Source: Actinomycetospora soli (lineage in GTDB: Bacteria > Actinomycetota > Actinomycetes > Mycobacteriales > Pseudonocardiaceae). Taken from it: a stretch of DNA of 64,000 nt. This document shows positions 45,291 to 53,895 of the stretch, piece after piece. The position numbers were made by a program, and so were the translations under genes. Location: NCBI RefSeq assembly GCF_021026295.1, contig NZ_JAJNDA010000022.1:16342-80341 (forward strand). Direction: 5' to 3'. The stretch's first letter is position 1, and every line of letters starts with the position of its first letter. The notes beneath the pieces are model-generated. The model was not told where the DNA came from. It worked only from the letters and a program-made list of their open reading frames with translations, and made no database searches.

Positions 45291-45661
45291 GCGCCCGAGT
45301 CTACCGACGCCCGGCCGCTTGCCCTGTCGCGGTCTCCCGTCGCGGCCTGGCCGCCTTGTCGTTGTGAGTCACCGCGACAGGGCACCGGCCGCAGCGCAGG
45401 AGCCCGCGACAAGGCGGCGGGCGCGGACCAGGTGCCGCGACGACCGGCGAGGAGCGCGCCCCGACGCCCTGCCGGGCGGCACGAGCGTGGCGCCGTGCGC
45501 ACATCTGACGTCAGCCGTGTGCCACCGCTGACACCCGCCCGCCACCCGAACCGCCCGAACCCGGCCTGCTGACATGCGGCACCAGCGCAGAACCGCCCGA
45601 ACCGGACGCGCGCAACCGCTCGCTGCGCCGCCACCACGCGGCCCCGCTACCGTCCCGGCCC
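45291..45661. other. Repeat-rich spacer between rnpB and TSUP gene
   Basis: A 371-base stretch without a supported gene. It holds the rnpB -10 candidate; two interleaved inverted repeats (GCCCTGTCGCGGT at 45321 with 45371-45383; CCGCCTTGTCG at 45351 with 45407-45417); copy 2 of the 24-bp repeat (45509-45532) next to a CTGACGTCAG palindrome; and a direct repeat GAACCGCCCGAACC near 45548 and 45592. Open frames across it look like composition artefacts. Confidence 0.6.
45509..45532. repeat. 24-bp dispersed hairpin repeat, copy 2
   Basis: Identical over 24 bases to 22239-22262 (core CAGCCGTGTGCCACCGCTG). The ends GTCAGC/GCTGAC and the inner GTG/CAC can fold back with a C-C mismatch between them. 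Confidence 0.85.
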
Positions 45662-46462
45662 GTGACCGACCCGTCCGTGCTGCAGATCGTGCTGCTCGTC
45701 GTGCTCGGCCTGCTGGCGGGCGCGGTCAACGCGGTCGCGGGCGGCGGGTCGCTGATCGTGTTCCCGATCCTGCTGGCGGTCGGGCTGCCGCCGCTGCAGG
45801 CGAACGTCACGAACTCGGTCGCGCAGTGGCCGGGCTACGCGGGGTCGACGATCAGCGCGCGCGACGACCTCGGCGGGCAACGCCGCCGGGCGGTCCTCAC
45901 CTCGCTCGTCGCGGTCGTCGGCTCGGCGGTCGGCTGCACCCTGCTCCTGGTGCTCCCCGCGTCGGTGTTCGACGCGGTCGTGCCGGTGCTGGTGCTGCTC
46001 GCGAGCCTCACCCTGGGCTTCCAGCCGCAGCTCAAGCGGGCCGGCGCCGCCGCGGCCCGGCGTCGTCGGGAACGCCTGGGCACCGCCCACGAGCCGGTGC
46101 CCGACCAGCGCTGGGCCGTCCTGCTCCCGGTCGTGTTCGTCGCCTGCGTCTACGGCGGCTACTTCGGCGGGGCGCTCGGGGTCATCCTCATCGCGGTGCT
46201 CTCGCTGCTGGTGAACGACTCCCTCCAGCGGCTGAACGCCCTGAAGGTGCTCCTGTCGCTGGTCACGGCGTCGGCCACCGTCGTCATCTTCGCGTTGTTC
46301 GCCCCGGTGAACTGGTTCGCGGTCCTCCTGCTCGCCCCCAGCACACTGGTCGGCGGCTACCTCGGCATCCTCGTCGCGAAGCGGATGCCGGACGCGGTGC
46401 TGCGCTGGTCGGTCGTGGTCCTCGGCATCGCGGTGGCGATCTACCTGTTCGTGAAGGGATGA
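45662..46462 (+). CDS. TSUP (TauE/SafE) family permease
   Basis: A 266-residue integral membrane protein with about eight helices. The TSUP signature is seen in both halves: GAVNAVAGGGSLIVFPILLAVGLPPLQANVTNSVA, with the GGGS and N-x-T motifs, and CVYGGYFGGALGVILIAVLSLLV. The family exports or imports sulfite, sulfonates or other small organic anions. GTG 45662. Its stop overlaps the next permease ATG, forming a two-gene transport unit. Confidence 0.91.
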   Translation: MTDPSVLQIVLLVVLGLLAGAVNAVAGGGSLIVFPILLAVGLPPLQANVTNSVAQWPGYAGSTISARDDLGGQRRRAVLTSLVAVVGSAVGCTLLLVLPASVFDAVVPVLVLLASLTLGFQPQLKRAGAAAARRRRERLGTAHEPVPDQRWAVLLPVVFVACVYGGYFGGALGVILIAVLSLLVNDSLQRLNALKVLLSLVTASATVVIFALFAPVNWFAVLLLAPSTLVGGYLGILVAKRMPDAVLRWSVVVLGIAVAIYLFVKG

Positions 46463-47688
46463 CCGCACTCGCGGTCGGCCTGCTCGTCGCGGTCCTCGTC
46501 GTCGCGGTCGCGCGCCCGCGGGGGCTCCCCGAGGCCACCGCCGCGGTCCCGGCCGCGGCGCTCGTCGTCGGGATCGGCCTGCTCTCCCCCGACGCCGCCC
46601 GGGACGAGATCGTGCGACTCGGCCCCACCGTCGGGTTCCTCGCCGCCGTCCTCGTCCTCTCCCACCTCGCGGACGCCGAGGGCGTCTTCACCTGGGCCGG
46701 GTCGCTGCTGCGGCGCGAGGGACTGTTCGGCCGGGTCTTCGTCATCGCGGCCGTCACCACCGCGGTCCTGAGCCTGGACGCGACCGTCGTGCTGCTCACG
46801 CCCGTCGTCGTGCGGGCGGCGAAGCGACTACGGGTCGCCGCGGCGCCGGCCGCGTACGCCTGCGCCCACCTGGCGAACTCCGCGTCGCTGCTGCTGCCCG
46901 TGTCGAACCTGACCAACCTGCTCGCCGTCGGCGCGACCGACCTGTCCTTCCTGCGCTTCGCCGCGCTCATGGCGCTGCCGTGGCTCGCCGTCCTGCTCGT
47001 CGAGTACGTCGGGCTGCGGTGGGTCTTCCGTCGCGACCTGCGCCCCGACACCGTTCCCGACGACGAGGCGGCGCCGGTCGCCGTCCCGCGGTTCGCCCTC
47101 GTGGTCCTCGCCCTGACCCTCGTCGGCTTCGGCGTCGCGTCGCCGCTCGGGGTGGAGCCGGTGTGGGTCGCGGTCGGCGGGGTGGTGGTGCTGGGCGCCC
47201 GGTCGCTCGCGACCCGGCGGACCACCGCGACGACCCTGGTCGGGGCCGCGAGCCCGCTCTTCTGCCTGTTCGTGCTGGCGCTCGGGATCGTGGTCGCCGC
47301 GGTCGGGCGGCAGGGCCTGTCCGGCCTGCTCGGGGACCTCGTCGGCGGCCTGGGCAGCGGGCTCGTCGGGCTGCTCGCCGTGGCCGGGATCGCCGCGGTC
47401 CTCGCCAACGTGGTGAACAACCTGCCGGCCACGCTCCTGCTGCTGGCCGCGCTGGGGCCGACGCCCGCACCCGTCGTCGTGCTGGCGATGCTCATCGGGG
47501 TCGGGGTGGGCCCGAACCTGACCTACGTCGGGTCGCTCGCGACCCTGCTGTGGCGCCGCGTGATGCTCGCGGAGGGCGTCGAGCCGTCGCTGCGGCGGTT
47601 CACCGTCGCGGGCCTGGTCACGACGCCGGCCGGGCTGGCGCTGGGCGTGTGTGCCCTCTGGGTCGGGGCGGACGTCCTGGGCCTCTAG
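46459..47688 (+). CDS. SLC13/ArsB-type anion permease
   Basis: A 409-residue membrane protein with about 11-12 helices, of the ion-transporter superfamily that includes ArsB, CitM and SLC13. Seen: VLSLDATVVLLTPVVV and NSASLLLPVSNLTNLLAV in the first half (the SNLTN hairpin tip) and the mirrored LANVVNNLPATLLLLAALG and GVGPNLTYVGSLATLLW in the second half. Arsenite, citrate or other anions are possible; no arsenic genes are nearby. It overlaps the TSUP gene by four bases (ATGA) and shares CTAG with the convergent methyltransferase stop. Confidence 0.88.
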   Translation: MTALAVGLLVAVLVVAVARPRGLPEATAAVPAAALVVGIGLLSPDAARDEIVRLGPTVGFLAAVLVLSHLADAEGVFTWAGSLLRREGLFGRVFVIAAVTTAVLSLDATVVLLTPVVVRAAKRLRVAAAPAAYACAHLANSASLLLPVSNLTNLLAVGATDLSFLRFAALMALPWLAVLLVEYVGLRWVFRRDLRPDTVPDDEAAPVAVPRFALVVLALTLVGFGVASPLGVEPVWVAVGGVVVLGARSLATRRTTATTLVGAASPLFCLFVLALGIVVAAVGRQGLSGLLGDLVGGLGSGLVGLLAVAGIAAVLANVVNNLPATLLLLAALGPTPAPVVVLAMLIGVGVGPNLTYVGSLATLLWRRVMLAEGVEPSLRRFTVAGLVTTPAGLALGVCALWVGADVLGL

Positions 47689-48467
47689 GCCCGCGCCGCG
47701 CACACCCCGTACATGCCCACCTTCTCGACGCCGGGTCGCGCGTCCGGCCAGTCGACCACGTCGACCATCCCCGGCTCGGCGACCGCCAACCCGTCGAAGG
47801 GGGACGCGAGCTCCGCGCGCGAGCGCAGGGTCACCGGGTCGGCGCTGCTGCGGAACACCTCGGCGGCGGCACGGACCCGGGCGCTCAGGTCGGGGTCGTC
47901 CTGCTCGTCGCTGACGTGGCTGATCGCCAGCGCACCGCCGGACACGAGCCGGTCCCGGTAGGGCGCGAGCAGCGCCGTGAGGTCACCCGGCACGTAGTGC
48001 AGCACCGCGACCGCGAGGACCGCGACCGGCCGGGAGAAGTCGAGCAGGTCCGCCACGCCGGGCGCGCCGAGCACGGCGTCGGCGTCGGCCAGGTCGGCCT
48101 GCGTGATCGTCGCGCGGTCGACGTCGACCAGGATCGAGCGGGAGTGCGCCACCGCCACCGCCTCGTGGTCGACGTACGCCACCCGCGCGTCGCCCGCGAT
48201 CTCGTGCACGTTCCCGACGGTCGGCACCCCCGACCCGAGGTCCAGGAACTGGTCGATCCCCCGCGCCACGCACCACCGCACGACGTGCCGCAGGAACGCC
48301 CGGTTCGACCGCGCCGCGTGCCGGGCCGTCCGGTTCGAGGCCTCGATCCGGTCGGCGTGGACGCGGTCGACGGCGAAGTTGTGCGCGCCGCCGAGCCAGT
48401 AGTCGTACATGCGGGCGACGTTCGCGCGCTCGACGTCGACCCCCTCGGGCACGTCCGGGCCGGTCAC
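47685..48467 (-). CDS. S-adenosyl methyltransferase (DUF574/PF04672 type)
   Basis: A 260-residue member of the actinobacterial SAM-dependent methyltransferase family formerly DUF574. Seen: the family's N-terminal NVARMYDYWLGGAHNFAVDR, SNRAFLRHVVRWCVARGIDQFLDLGSG (SAM site), VAYVDHEAVAVAHS, and VAVLAVAVLHYVPGD. The substrate is unknown in most members. It is the last gene of a four-gene minus operon; its GTG overlaps the stop of the upstream phosphatase gene (GTGA). Confidence 0.9.
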   Translation of the reverse strand: MTGPDVPEGVDVERANVARMYDYWLGGAHNFAVDRVHADRIEASNRTARHAARSNRAFLRHVVRWCVARGIDQFLDLGSGVPTVGNVHEIAGDARVAYVDHEAVAVAHSRSILVDVDRATITQADLADADAVLGAPGVADLLDFSRPVAVLAVAVLHYVPGDLTALLAPYRDRLVSGGALAISHVSDEQDDPDLSARVRAAAEVFRSSADPVTLRSRAELASPFDGLAVAEPGMVDVVDWPDARPGVEKVGMYGVCAARA

Positions 48468-49123
48468 GGCAGGTACGACGTCTCGTTGACCAGCCGCACG
48501 CTCGCCCCGCCGTCGGACCAGAAGTCGACGACCGAGAGGCAGGCCAGGTCCAGGTGCAGCCGGAAGAGCAGCGACGGACCCGCGTCGAGGGCCAGCTTGA
48601 GTACGGTCTTGATCGGCGTCACGTGGCTGACCAGAACCACCGTCGACCCCGCGTGCCGCGCGAGCACCCCCTGCAGCGCCGCCGCCACGCGGGTCTCCAC
48701 GTCGGCGAACGACTCCCCCTGCGGCGGCGCCAGCGACGGGTCGGCGAGCCAGGCGGCGTGCACGTCCGGGTCCTGCTCGGCCGCCTCGCGGAACGTCAGG
48801 CCCTCCCAGGTCCCGAAGTCGGTCTCGATGAACCCGTCGTCGACCTCCACCGGCAGCCCGAGCGCCGTGCCGACCGCACCCGCCGTCGCGAAGGCCCGGG
48901 CGAGCGGCGAGCTGAGCACCGCGGCCGCCTCCGGGTAGCGCTCCGCGACCGCCGAGGCGGCCGCCGCGGCCTGGGCGCGCCCGAGCTCGGTCAGCTCGGG
49001 ATTGCCGCGCCCGGAGTAGCGCCGCTCCACCGAGAGCGGGGACTGGCCGTGGCGCAGCAGCACGATCCGCGTCGGGACCGCCGTCCCGCGCCCGGTCCAG
49101 GCCCCGGCCGCGTTACCGGTCAC
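48464..49123 (-). CDS. Histidine phosphatase (CobC/PGM-like)
   Basis: A 219-residue histidine phosphatase. Catalytic phospho-His motif LLRHGQSPLSVERRYSGRGNPELTELGRAQA, a second cluster ETDFGTWEGLTFREAAEQDP, and the second catalytic histidine in VLVSHVTPIKT. In mycobacteria this domain is fused to RNase H (Rv2228c); here only the phosphatase part is present. It could act in cobalamin synthesis (alpha-ribazole phosphatase), as cobD lies nearby, but phosphoglycerate mutase-like roles are equally possible. The GTG overlaps the zinc-ribbon gene stop. Confidence 0.9.
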   Translation of the reverse strand: MTGNAAGAWTGRGTAVPTRIVLLRHGQSPLSVERRYSGRGNPELTELGRAQAAAAASAVAERYPEAAAVLSSPLARAFATAGAVGTALGLPVEVDDGFIETDFGTWEGLTFREAAEQDPDVHAAWLADPSLAPPQGESFADVETRVAAALQGVLARHAGSTVVLVSHVTPIKTVLKLALDAGPSLLFRLHLDLACLSVVDFWSDGGASVRLVNETSYLP

Positions 49124-49848
49124 TTCCCGGTCCGCACGACGATCGCCCCGCAGTTCTCGCAGCGCACGACGTCGTCGGGCGCCGCGCCCTGGATCTCCCG
49201 CAACTCGCTGCGGTCCATCTCCAGGCGGCACGCCCCGCAGCGGTTCCCGACGAGCTCGCCCGCGCCGGCCCCGCCGCGGGCCCGGAGCTTGTCGTAGAGC
49301 GCGACGAGGTCCTCGGGGAGCTCCTTCAGCAGGTTCGTGCGCTCCTCGCCGCGGCGGACCTCGACGGTGCCGATGTCGCCGAGGACGCCGTCGCGGCGCT
49401 CGACGGCGTCGGCCAGCGCGGTCCGGGCGCCGGCGTGCGCCTCGGTCTCGTGCTGGAGGTTCACGCCCGCGGCCTCCTGGCGCTCCATCACCTCGAGCTG
49501 CTCCTCCTCCAGCACCGCCCGGCGGCGCTCCAGGGACTGCAGCTCGTGCTGCAGGTCGCTCGCCTGCTTCGCCGAGACCGACCCATTCTCGAGCAGCTGC
49601 TGGTCGCGGGTCTCGCGGGTGCGGACCTGCTCGACCTCGCGGTCGAGCTTCGCCACGTCCCGGTCGAGGTCGGAGAGCGCGGTCTGGGCGACGACGACCG
49701 CGTCCTGCGCCGCGCGCAGGGTGCGCTCGGCCTCCTCGACGGCCGCCTGCTCGGGCAGGGTGCGCCGCCGGTGCTCGGCGCGGGAGAGCTCGGCGTCGAC
49801 GGCCGCCAGGTCGAGCAGGCGGCGCTGGGCGCTGGGGTCGGCCTTCAC
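49120..49848 (-). CDS. Coiled-coil protein with C4 zinc ribbon (CT398/Rv2229c type)
   Basis: A 242-residue protein: a long antiparallel coiled coil (about residues 10-175, rich in heptads of Glu, Arg and Leu) and a C-terminal zinc ribbon with two pairs of cysteines, [10 protein letters not shown] and VRCENCGAI. This is the conserved family found beside NIF3 in many bacteria. A role in flagellar or RNA-linked assembly has been proposed for distant members; here it is unknown. GTG 49848 has GGAGGG upstream and overlaps the NIF3 stop. Confidence 0.92.
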   Translation of the reverse strand: MKADPSAQRRLLDLAAVDAELSRAEHRRRTLPEQAAVEEAERTLRAAQDAVVVAQTALSDLDRDVAKLDREVEQVRTRETRDQQLLENGSVSAKQASDLQHELQSLERRRAVLEEEQLEVMERQEAAGVNLQHETEAHAGARTALADAVERRDGVLGDIGTVEVRRGEERTNLLKELPEDLVALYDKLRARGGAGAGELVGNRCGACRLEMDRSELREIQGAAPDDVVRCENCGAIVVRTGK

Positions 49849-50672
49849 GGGCCCTCCTTCACGACGGCGGGGGGTGCGGCGGGGTGTCCGCCGAGCGTCC
49901 AGGGGTCGGTGCGCAGTGTCGAGACCGTGACCGTGAGCCCGGGCAGGGCGCGGCGCAGCACGTCGGCCGCCTGGTCGCACCACGGGTGCTCCGAGGCCCA
50001 GTGCGCGACGTCGACGAGCGCGGGCGCCCCGGGGAGGCGGAGGTGCTCGTCGGCGGGGTGGTGGCGCAGGTCGGCGGTGACGTAGGCGTCGACCCCGGCG
50101 GCCCGCGCGAGGTGCAGCATCGAGTCGCCCGCTCCGCCGGACACGGCGACCCGGCCGATGGTGCGGGCCGGGTCCCCGGCGCCGCGGACGCCCCACGCCG
50201 TCGTCGGGAGGGCCGCGCCGACCCGCGCGACGAAAGCCTCGAACGGCTCCGGGGCGGCCAGCCGACCGATGCGGCCGATCATCGTCGTCGGGTCGAGCGG
50301 TCCCTCGACGAGCACCCCGAGGGCGTCGGCCAGCGCGTCCGACACGCCGGGCTCGGCGGCGTCGGCGTTGGTGTGGGCGGCGAACAGCCCGACGCCGGCG
50401 CGGATCAGGCGGTGGACCAGGGAGCCCTTGGGCTCGTCGGCCGGGACCCCGTGGACGCCGCGCAGCAGCAGCGGGTGGTGCGTCACCAGCAGCTGCGCGC
50501 CCGCGGCGATCGCCTCCTCGACGACCCCCGCGGTCGGGTCGACCGCGAGGTGGACACGCGAGACCGGCTCCGTCGGGTCGCCGCAGACCAGGCCCACGGC
50601 GTCCCAGTCCTGGGCGAGCGCGGGCGGGTAGGCGGACTCGAGGGCGGCGACGGCGTCGGCGAGACAAGGCAT
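49845..50672 (-). CDS. NIF3-like dinuclear metal protein
   Basis: A 275-residue NIF3/DUF34 protein with a GTP cyclohydrolase I-like fold. Seen: [12 protein letters not shown] near the start, the metal histidines in [21 protein letters not shown], and the C-terminal [12 protein letters not shown] and [10 protein letters not shown] histidine motifs. The biochemical role is still open. ATG 50672 is preferred; an ATG 12 bases upstream (50684) is also possible. It opens a tight operon of four genes joined by 4-nt overlaps and is divergent from ptpA. Confidence 0.92.
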   Translation of the reverse strand: MPCLADAVAALESAYPPALAQDWDAVGLVCGDPTEPVSRVHLAVDPTAGVVEEAIAAGAQLLVTHHPLLLRGVHGVPADEPKGSLVHRLIRAGVGLFAAHTNADAAEPGVSDALADALGVLVEGPLDPTTMIGRIGRLAAPEPFEAFVARVGAALPTTAWGVRGAGDPARTIGRVAVSGGAGDSMLHLARAAGVDAYVTADLRHHPADEHLRLPGAPALVDVAHWASEHPWCDQAADVLRRALPGLTVTVSTLRTDPWTLGGHPAAPPAVVKEGP

Positions 50673-50710
50673 GGCGGGCGCCATTGTGGTGCACACCGGC
50701 GGCGGTCGGG

Positions 50711-51184
50711 ATGATCGGCCCCGTGCTCTCCCTCGTGACCGTCTGCACGGGCAACATCTGCCGCTCCCCGATGGCCGAGCAGGTGCTGCGCGCCGCCCTC
50801 GCCGACGCCGGGCTCGCCGACCGGGTCGCGGTCTCCAGCGTCGGGATCGGCCCCTGGCACGTCGGCGAGCCGATGGACCGGCGGGCCGCGGCGACCCTGG
50901 CCGGGCACGGGTACGCCACCGACCACGTGGCCCGTCAGGTCGCCGACGGCACGCTCGGCGCCGACCTGCTGCTCGCGGCGACCGCCGATCACGCCCGCGA
51001 CCTGCGCCGCGCCGGCGCGAACCCGGAGCGGGTCCGGCTGCTGCGCTCCTTCGACCCGGGCGCCCCGGACGGCGCCGAGGTGCCCGACCCCTACTACGGC
51101 GGCGACGAGGGCTTCGACGAGGTCCTCGCGATGATCGAGGCCGCGGCGCCCGGGATCGTGGCGTGGGCGCAGGAGCGAGCATGA
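50711..51184 (+). CDS. ptpA: Low-molecular-weight protein tyrosine phosphatase
   Basis: A 157-residue phosphatase. The active-site loop CTGNICRS holds C12 and R18, and the general acid aspartate lies in VPDPYYGG, so the enzyme should be active. Position and length match mycobacterial PtpA (Rv2234). ATG 50711 is used; GTG 50723 would give a start even nearer to the active site. It begins 38 bases from the divergent NIF3 start, leaving little room for two separate promoters, so leaderless transcripts are likely. Confidence 0.92.
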   Translation: MIGPVLSLVTVCTGNICRSPMAEQVLRAALADAGLADRVAVSSVGIGPWHVGEPMDRRAAATLAGHGYATDHVARQVADGTLGADLLLAATADHARDLRRAGANPERVRLLRSFDPGAPDGAEVPDPYYGGDEGFDEVLAMIEAAAPGIVAWAQERA

Positions 51185-51978
51185 CGGAGGTCCTCGGCCG
51201 GACGGTGGTCTCGACCCGCTCGCTGGGATCGGTCGAGGTCTGCACGCTCGACGACGGGCGCGAGGTCGTGGTCAAACGCGGCGACGTGGCCGCCGAGGCG
51301 GCGGGCCTGCGGTGGCTGGCCGAGCCCGGCGTCGTCGCGGTGCCCGAGGTGCTCGACGCCGACGAGGCCGTCCTCGTGACGACCCTCGTGCCCGCCGGCC
51401 CGGCGTCGCGGCCCGCCGCGGAGGCCTTCGGCCGGGAGCTCGCCGCCCTGCACGCGGCCGGGGCGCCCGCGTTCGGGGCGCCGCCGCCGGGCGGTCCGGC
51501 CGACGCGTGGATCGGGGAGGCCCCGATGCGCAACGAGCCGCACGACGGGCCCGACGGGTCCTGGCTCGACTGGTACCTCGCCGACCGGGTGCAGCCCTAC
51601 CTGCGCACCGCCGTCGACCGGGGCGCGCTGTCGGCGTCGGCGGCCGCCCGCATCGAGGGCGCGACCACCGACCCCGGCCCCGCGGAACCGCCCGCGCGTC
51701 TGCACGGCGACCTGTGGAGCGGGAACGTGCTGTGGTCCGACCGCGCGTGGCTGATCGACCCGGCCGCGCACGGCGGGCACCGCGAGACCGACCTCGCCAT
51801 GCTCGCGCTGTTCGGCTGCCCCCACCTCGACACCGTGCTCGCCGCGTACGACGAGGCCGCACCGCTCGCCGACGGGTGGCGCTACCGCGTCGGGCTGCAC
51901 CAGCTCTTCCCGCTGCTCGTGCACGCCGCGCTCTTCGGCGGCGGGTACGGCGACGCCGCGCTCCGAGCGGTGACCTGA
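51181..51978 (+). CDS. Fructosamine kinase-like protein
   Basis: A 265-residue kinase-fold protein of the FN3K family, which phosphorylates sugar adducts on proteins to drive their removal. Seen: [18 protein letters not shown] (ATP lysine), the catalytic [11 protein letters not shown] and the metal-binding [15 protein letters not shown]. Length is somewhat short for the family but all motifs are there. ATG overlaps the ptpA stop (ATGA), so phosphatase and kinase are produced together. Confidence 0.92.
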   Translation: MTEVLGRTVVSTRSLGSVEVCTLDDGREVVVKRGDVAAEAAGLRWLAEPGVVAVPEVLDADEAVLVTTLVPAGPASRPAAEAFGRELAALHAAGAPAFGAPPPGGPADAWIGEAPMRNEPHDGPDGSWLDWYLADRVQPYLRTAVDRGALSASAAARIEGATTDPGPAEPPARLHGDLWSGNVLWSDRAWLIDPAAHGGHRETDLAMLALFGCPHLDTVLAAYDEAAPLADGWRYRVGLHQLFPLLVHAALFGGGYGDAALRAVT

Positions 51979-52001
51979 CGCCCCGGCGGCATACTGAGGG
52001 G

Positions 52002-52811
52002 GTGCGCTTCCTCCTCCGGCCCGGGTGGATCGCCCTGACGTTGGCGGTCGCCGGGTTCGCGTTCGGGTGCTACTACCTGCTCGCCCCCTGGCAGTTCCAC
52101 CGCAGCGACGAGCGGGACGGCGAGAACGCCGCCCTCGTCCGGGCCGTGTCGACCGCTCCGGTCCCGCGCGGGGAGCTGGTCCCCCGCGGCGCCGAGCCGG
52201 ACGCCGCGGCCGCGTGGCGCCAGGTCGTCGTCACCGGCTCCTACCAGGACGGGGAGGTCCTGGCCCGCCTCCGCTCGGTCGACGGGAGCGCCGCGAGCGA
52301 GGTGCTGACGCCGTTCCGGACGACGGACGGCGAGACCCTCCTCGTCGACCGCGGCTACGTGCGCCCCGCCGGCACGGTCCTGCCGCCGATCGCCCCGCCC
52401 CCGGGCGGCGTGGTCTCGCTCGTCGCCTACCAGCGCCCCGACGAGACGGCGACCGACCGCGCCCCCATCGAGCAGGCGGGCTTCCGGCAGTTCTACGCGA
52501 TCGACGCGGCGCAGATCGGTCCGGTGCTCGGGCTGCCGGTCAGCCCCGGCTACCTGCAGCTGCTGCCCGACCAGCCCGGCACGCTCACTGCGGTGCCGCT
52601 GCCCCCGCCCGACCCGAACCCGTCGTACTCCTACGCCTGGCAGTGGCTGATCTTCGGGGTCATGGCGATCGGCGGCTGGGTCTACTTCGTGCGGCTCGAG
52701 TACCGCACGCGCCGGGAACAGGAGTCCGTTCCCGACGACGGGTCCGCGTCGGCTCCCGAGCCCACCCCGCGGACGACCGCCGACGTGCTCGCGGACCGCT
52801 ACGGCCGCTGA
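52002..52811 (+). CDS. SURF1-family protein
   Basis: A 269-residue protein of the SURF1 family, a cytochrome c oxidase assembly factor, in the Rv2235 position. Two membrane helices flank the domain (IALTLAVAGFAFGCYYLLAPW near residues 9-29, and WQWLIFGVMAIGGWVYFVRL near the C-terminus), with the family's LAPWQFHR, LVDRGYVRP and FRQFYAIDAAQI between. The tail after the second helix includes VPDDGSA coded by a copy of the dispersed 14-mer. GTG 52002 directly follows GAGGG, so it may be leaderless. Confidence 0.92.
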   Translation: MRFLLRPGWIALTLAVAGFAFGCYYLLAPWQFHRSDERDGENAALVRAVSTAPVPRGELVPRGAEPDAAAAWRQVVVTGSYQDGEVLARLRSVDGSAASEVLTPFRTTDGETLLVDRGYVRPAGTVLPPIAPPPGGVVSLVAYQRPDETATDRAPIEQAGFRQFYAIDAAQIGPVLGLPVSPGYLQLLPDQPGTLTAVPLPPPDPNPSYSYAWQWLIFGVMAIGGWVYFVRLEYRTRREQESVPDDGSASAPEPTPRTTADVLADRYGR

Positions 52812-52875
52812 GCCCCTCCGGCTCGGCAGCAGAGCGTGGTGGTCGGCGTCGGACGCCGGGATCGACGCCGTCCCG

Positions 52876-53817
52876 TCACGCGGGGACGACCGCCGCCACC
52901 CCCGCGGCCACGACCGCCGACGCCCCGGTGACCACGCGCGACAACCGCACCGCCCGCGCCAGGTCGGCGACGCCCGGAGCCGGCCCCGACCCGAGCGTCG
53001 GGCGCTCCTGCACCCCGTAGGGGTACACGGTCCGCCCGCCGAGCCGGCGTCCCAGCGCGCCGGCGAAGGCCGCCTCGACCGGCCCCGCGTTCGGGCTCGG
53101 GTGCCGGGCGGCGTCGGCGCGCCAGGCCGCGAGCGCCCGGGCCGGACGGCCCCCGACCGCCGGCGCCGCACCCGCCGTCAGGAACGCGGCGAGCCGGGCG
53201 GGGACGCCGTTGAGGACGTCGTCCACGCGCGCGCTCGCCCACCCGAAGCGGCGGTGGCGCGCGGAGAGGTGCCCGACCATCGCGTCGAGCGTGTTCGCCG
53301 CCCGGTACCCCAGCAGCCCCGGGACGCCCGCGACCGCACCCCACACCAGCGGCGCGACGACGGCGTCGGAAGTGTTCTCCGCGACCGACTCCAGGGCCGC
53401 CCGGGCCAGGCCGTCGGCGTCGAGCGAGGACGGGTCGCGCCCGCACAACGAGGGCAGGCGGCGGCGGGCGGCGGTGAGGTCGTCGGCGGTGAGCTCGGCC
53501 GCGAGCGCCGACCCCTCCCCCGCGAGCGACCGGCCGCCGAGCACCACCCACGTGGCGGCCGCGGTGAGCAGCACCCGCCCGGACCACGACCGCGCGACCG
53601 CCCGCTCCGCGACCACCCCGCCGCCGACGACCCCGCCCACCAGGACGGAGCAGTACGCCGCGCCCCGCGGCCGCGAGTCGGCCCACCAGGCGCGCTCGAG
53701 ACGCCCGGCCGCCGAGCCGAACAGCGCCACCGGGTGTCCGCGACGCGGATCGCCGAACACCGCGTCGGCCGCGACGCCGAGGAGCAGCCCGAGGGCCCGT
53801 GCACGCATGGCCGCCAT
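52876..53817 (-). CDS. cobD: Adenosylcobinamide-phosphate synthase
   Basis: A 313-residue integral membrane enzyme (CbiB/CobD family) that adds aminopropanol to adenosylcobyric acid. Seen: the N-terminal VAADAVFGDPRRGHPVALFG, SLCGRDPSSLDADGLARAALESVAENTSDAVVAPLVWG, GVPGLLGYRAANTLDAMVGH, and SPNAGPVEAAFAGALGRRLGG, with several hydrophobic segments. ATG 53817 is used; 53808 is a second option. No cobalamin riboswitch was seen upstream; instead the divergent spacer holds a strong inverted repeat. Confidence 0.93.
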   Translation of the reverse strand: MAAMRARALGLLLGVAADAVFGDPRRGHPVALFGSAAGRLERAWWADSRPRGAAYCSVLVGGVVGGGVVAERAVARSWSGRVLLTAAATWVVLGGRSLAGEGSALAAELTADDLTAARRRLPSLCGRDPSSLDADGLARAALESVAENTSDAVVAPLVWGAVAGVPGLLGYRAANTLDAMVGHLSARHRRFGWASARVDDVLNGVPARLAAFLTAGAAPAVGGRPARALAAWRADAARHPSPNAGPVEAAFAGALGRRLGGRTVYPYGVQERPTLGSGPAPGVADLARAVRLSRVVTGASAVVAAGVAAVVPA

Positions 53818-53840
53818 GATCGCAGACGCAAATGTCAGTA

Positions 53841-53874
53841 GACGCTGACGTTCGTATCGACTAACGTCAGCGTC
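53841..53874. promoter_or_regulatory. 12-10-12 inverted repeat between cobD and the ArsR operon
   Basis: GACGCTGACGTT and AACGTCAGCGTC are perfect mirror arms around 10 bases. The repeat sits 22 bases before the VOC gene and 24 before cobD. TAGACG-17-TAACGT can be read as a promoter for the VOC operon overlapping the repeat. It is the likely operator of the ArsR-type regulator encoded in that operon. Confidence 0.65.
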
Positions 53875-53895
53875 CACCGACACAAGGAGGCCACG

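Noticed and set aside
45574..46458. Extended N-terminus for the SLC13/ArsB permease from the open frame starting at 45574
   Set aside because: That part overlaps the whole TSUP permease in another frame; the ATG at 46459 with a 4-nt overlap gives a normal permease.
53818..53895. Cobalamin riboswitch upstream of cobD
   Set aside because: The leader is only tens of bases long and has no B12-box-like sequence; the inverted repeat fits a protein operator better.
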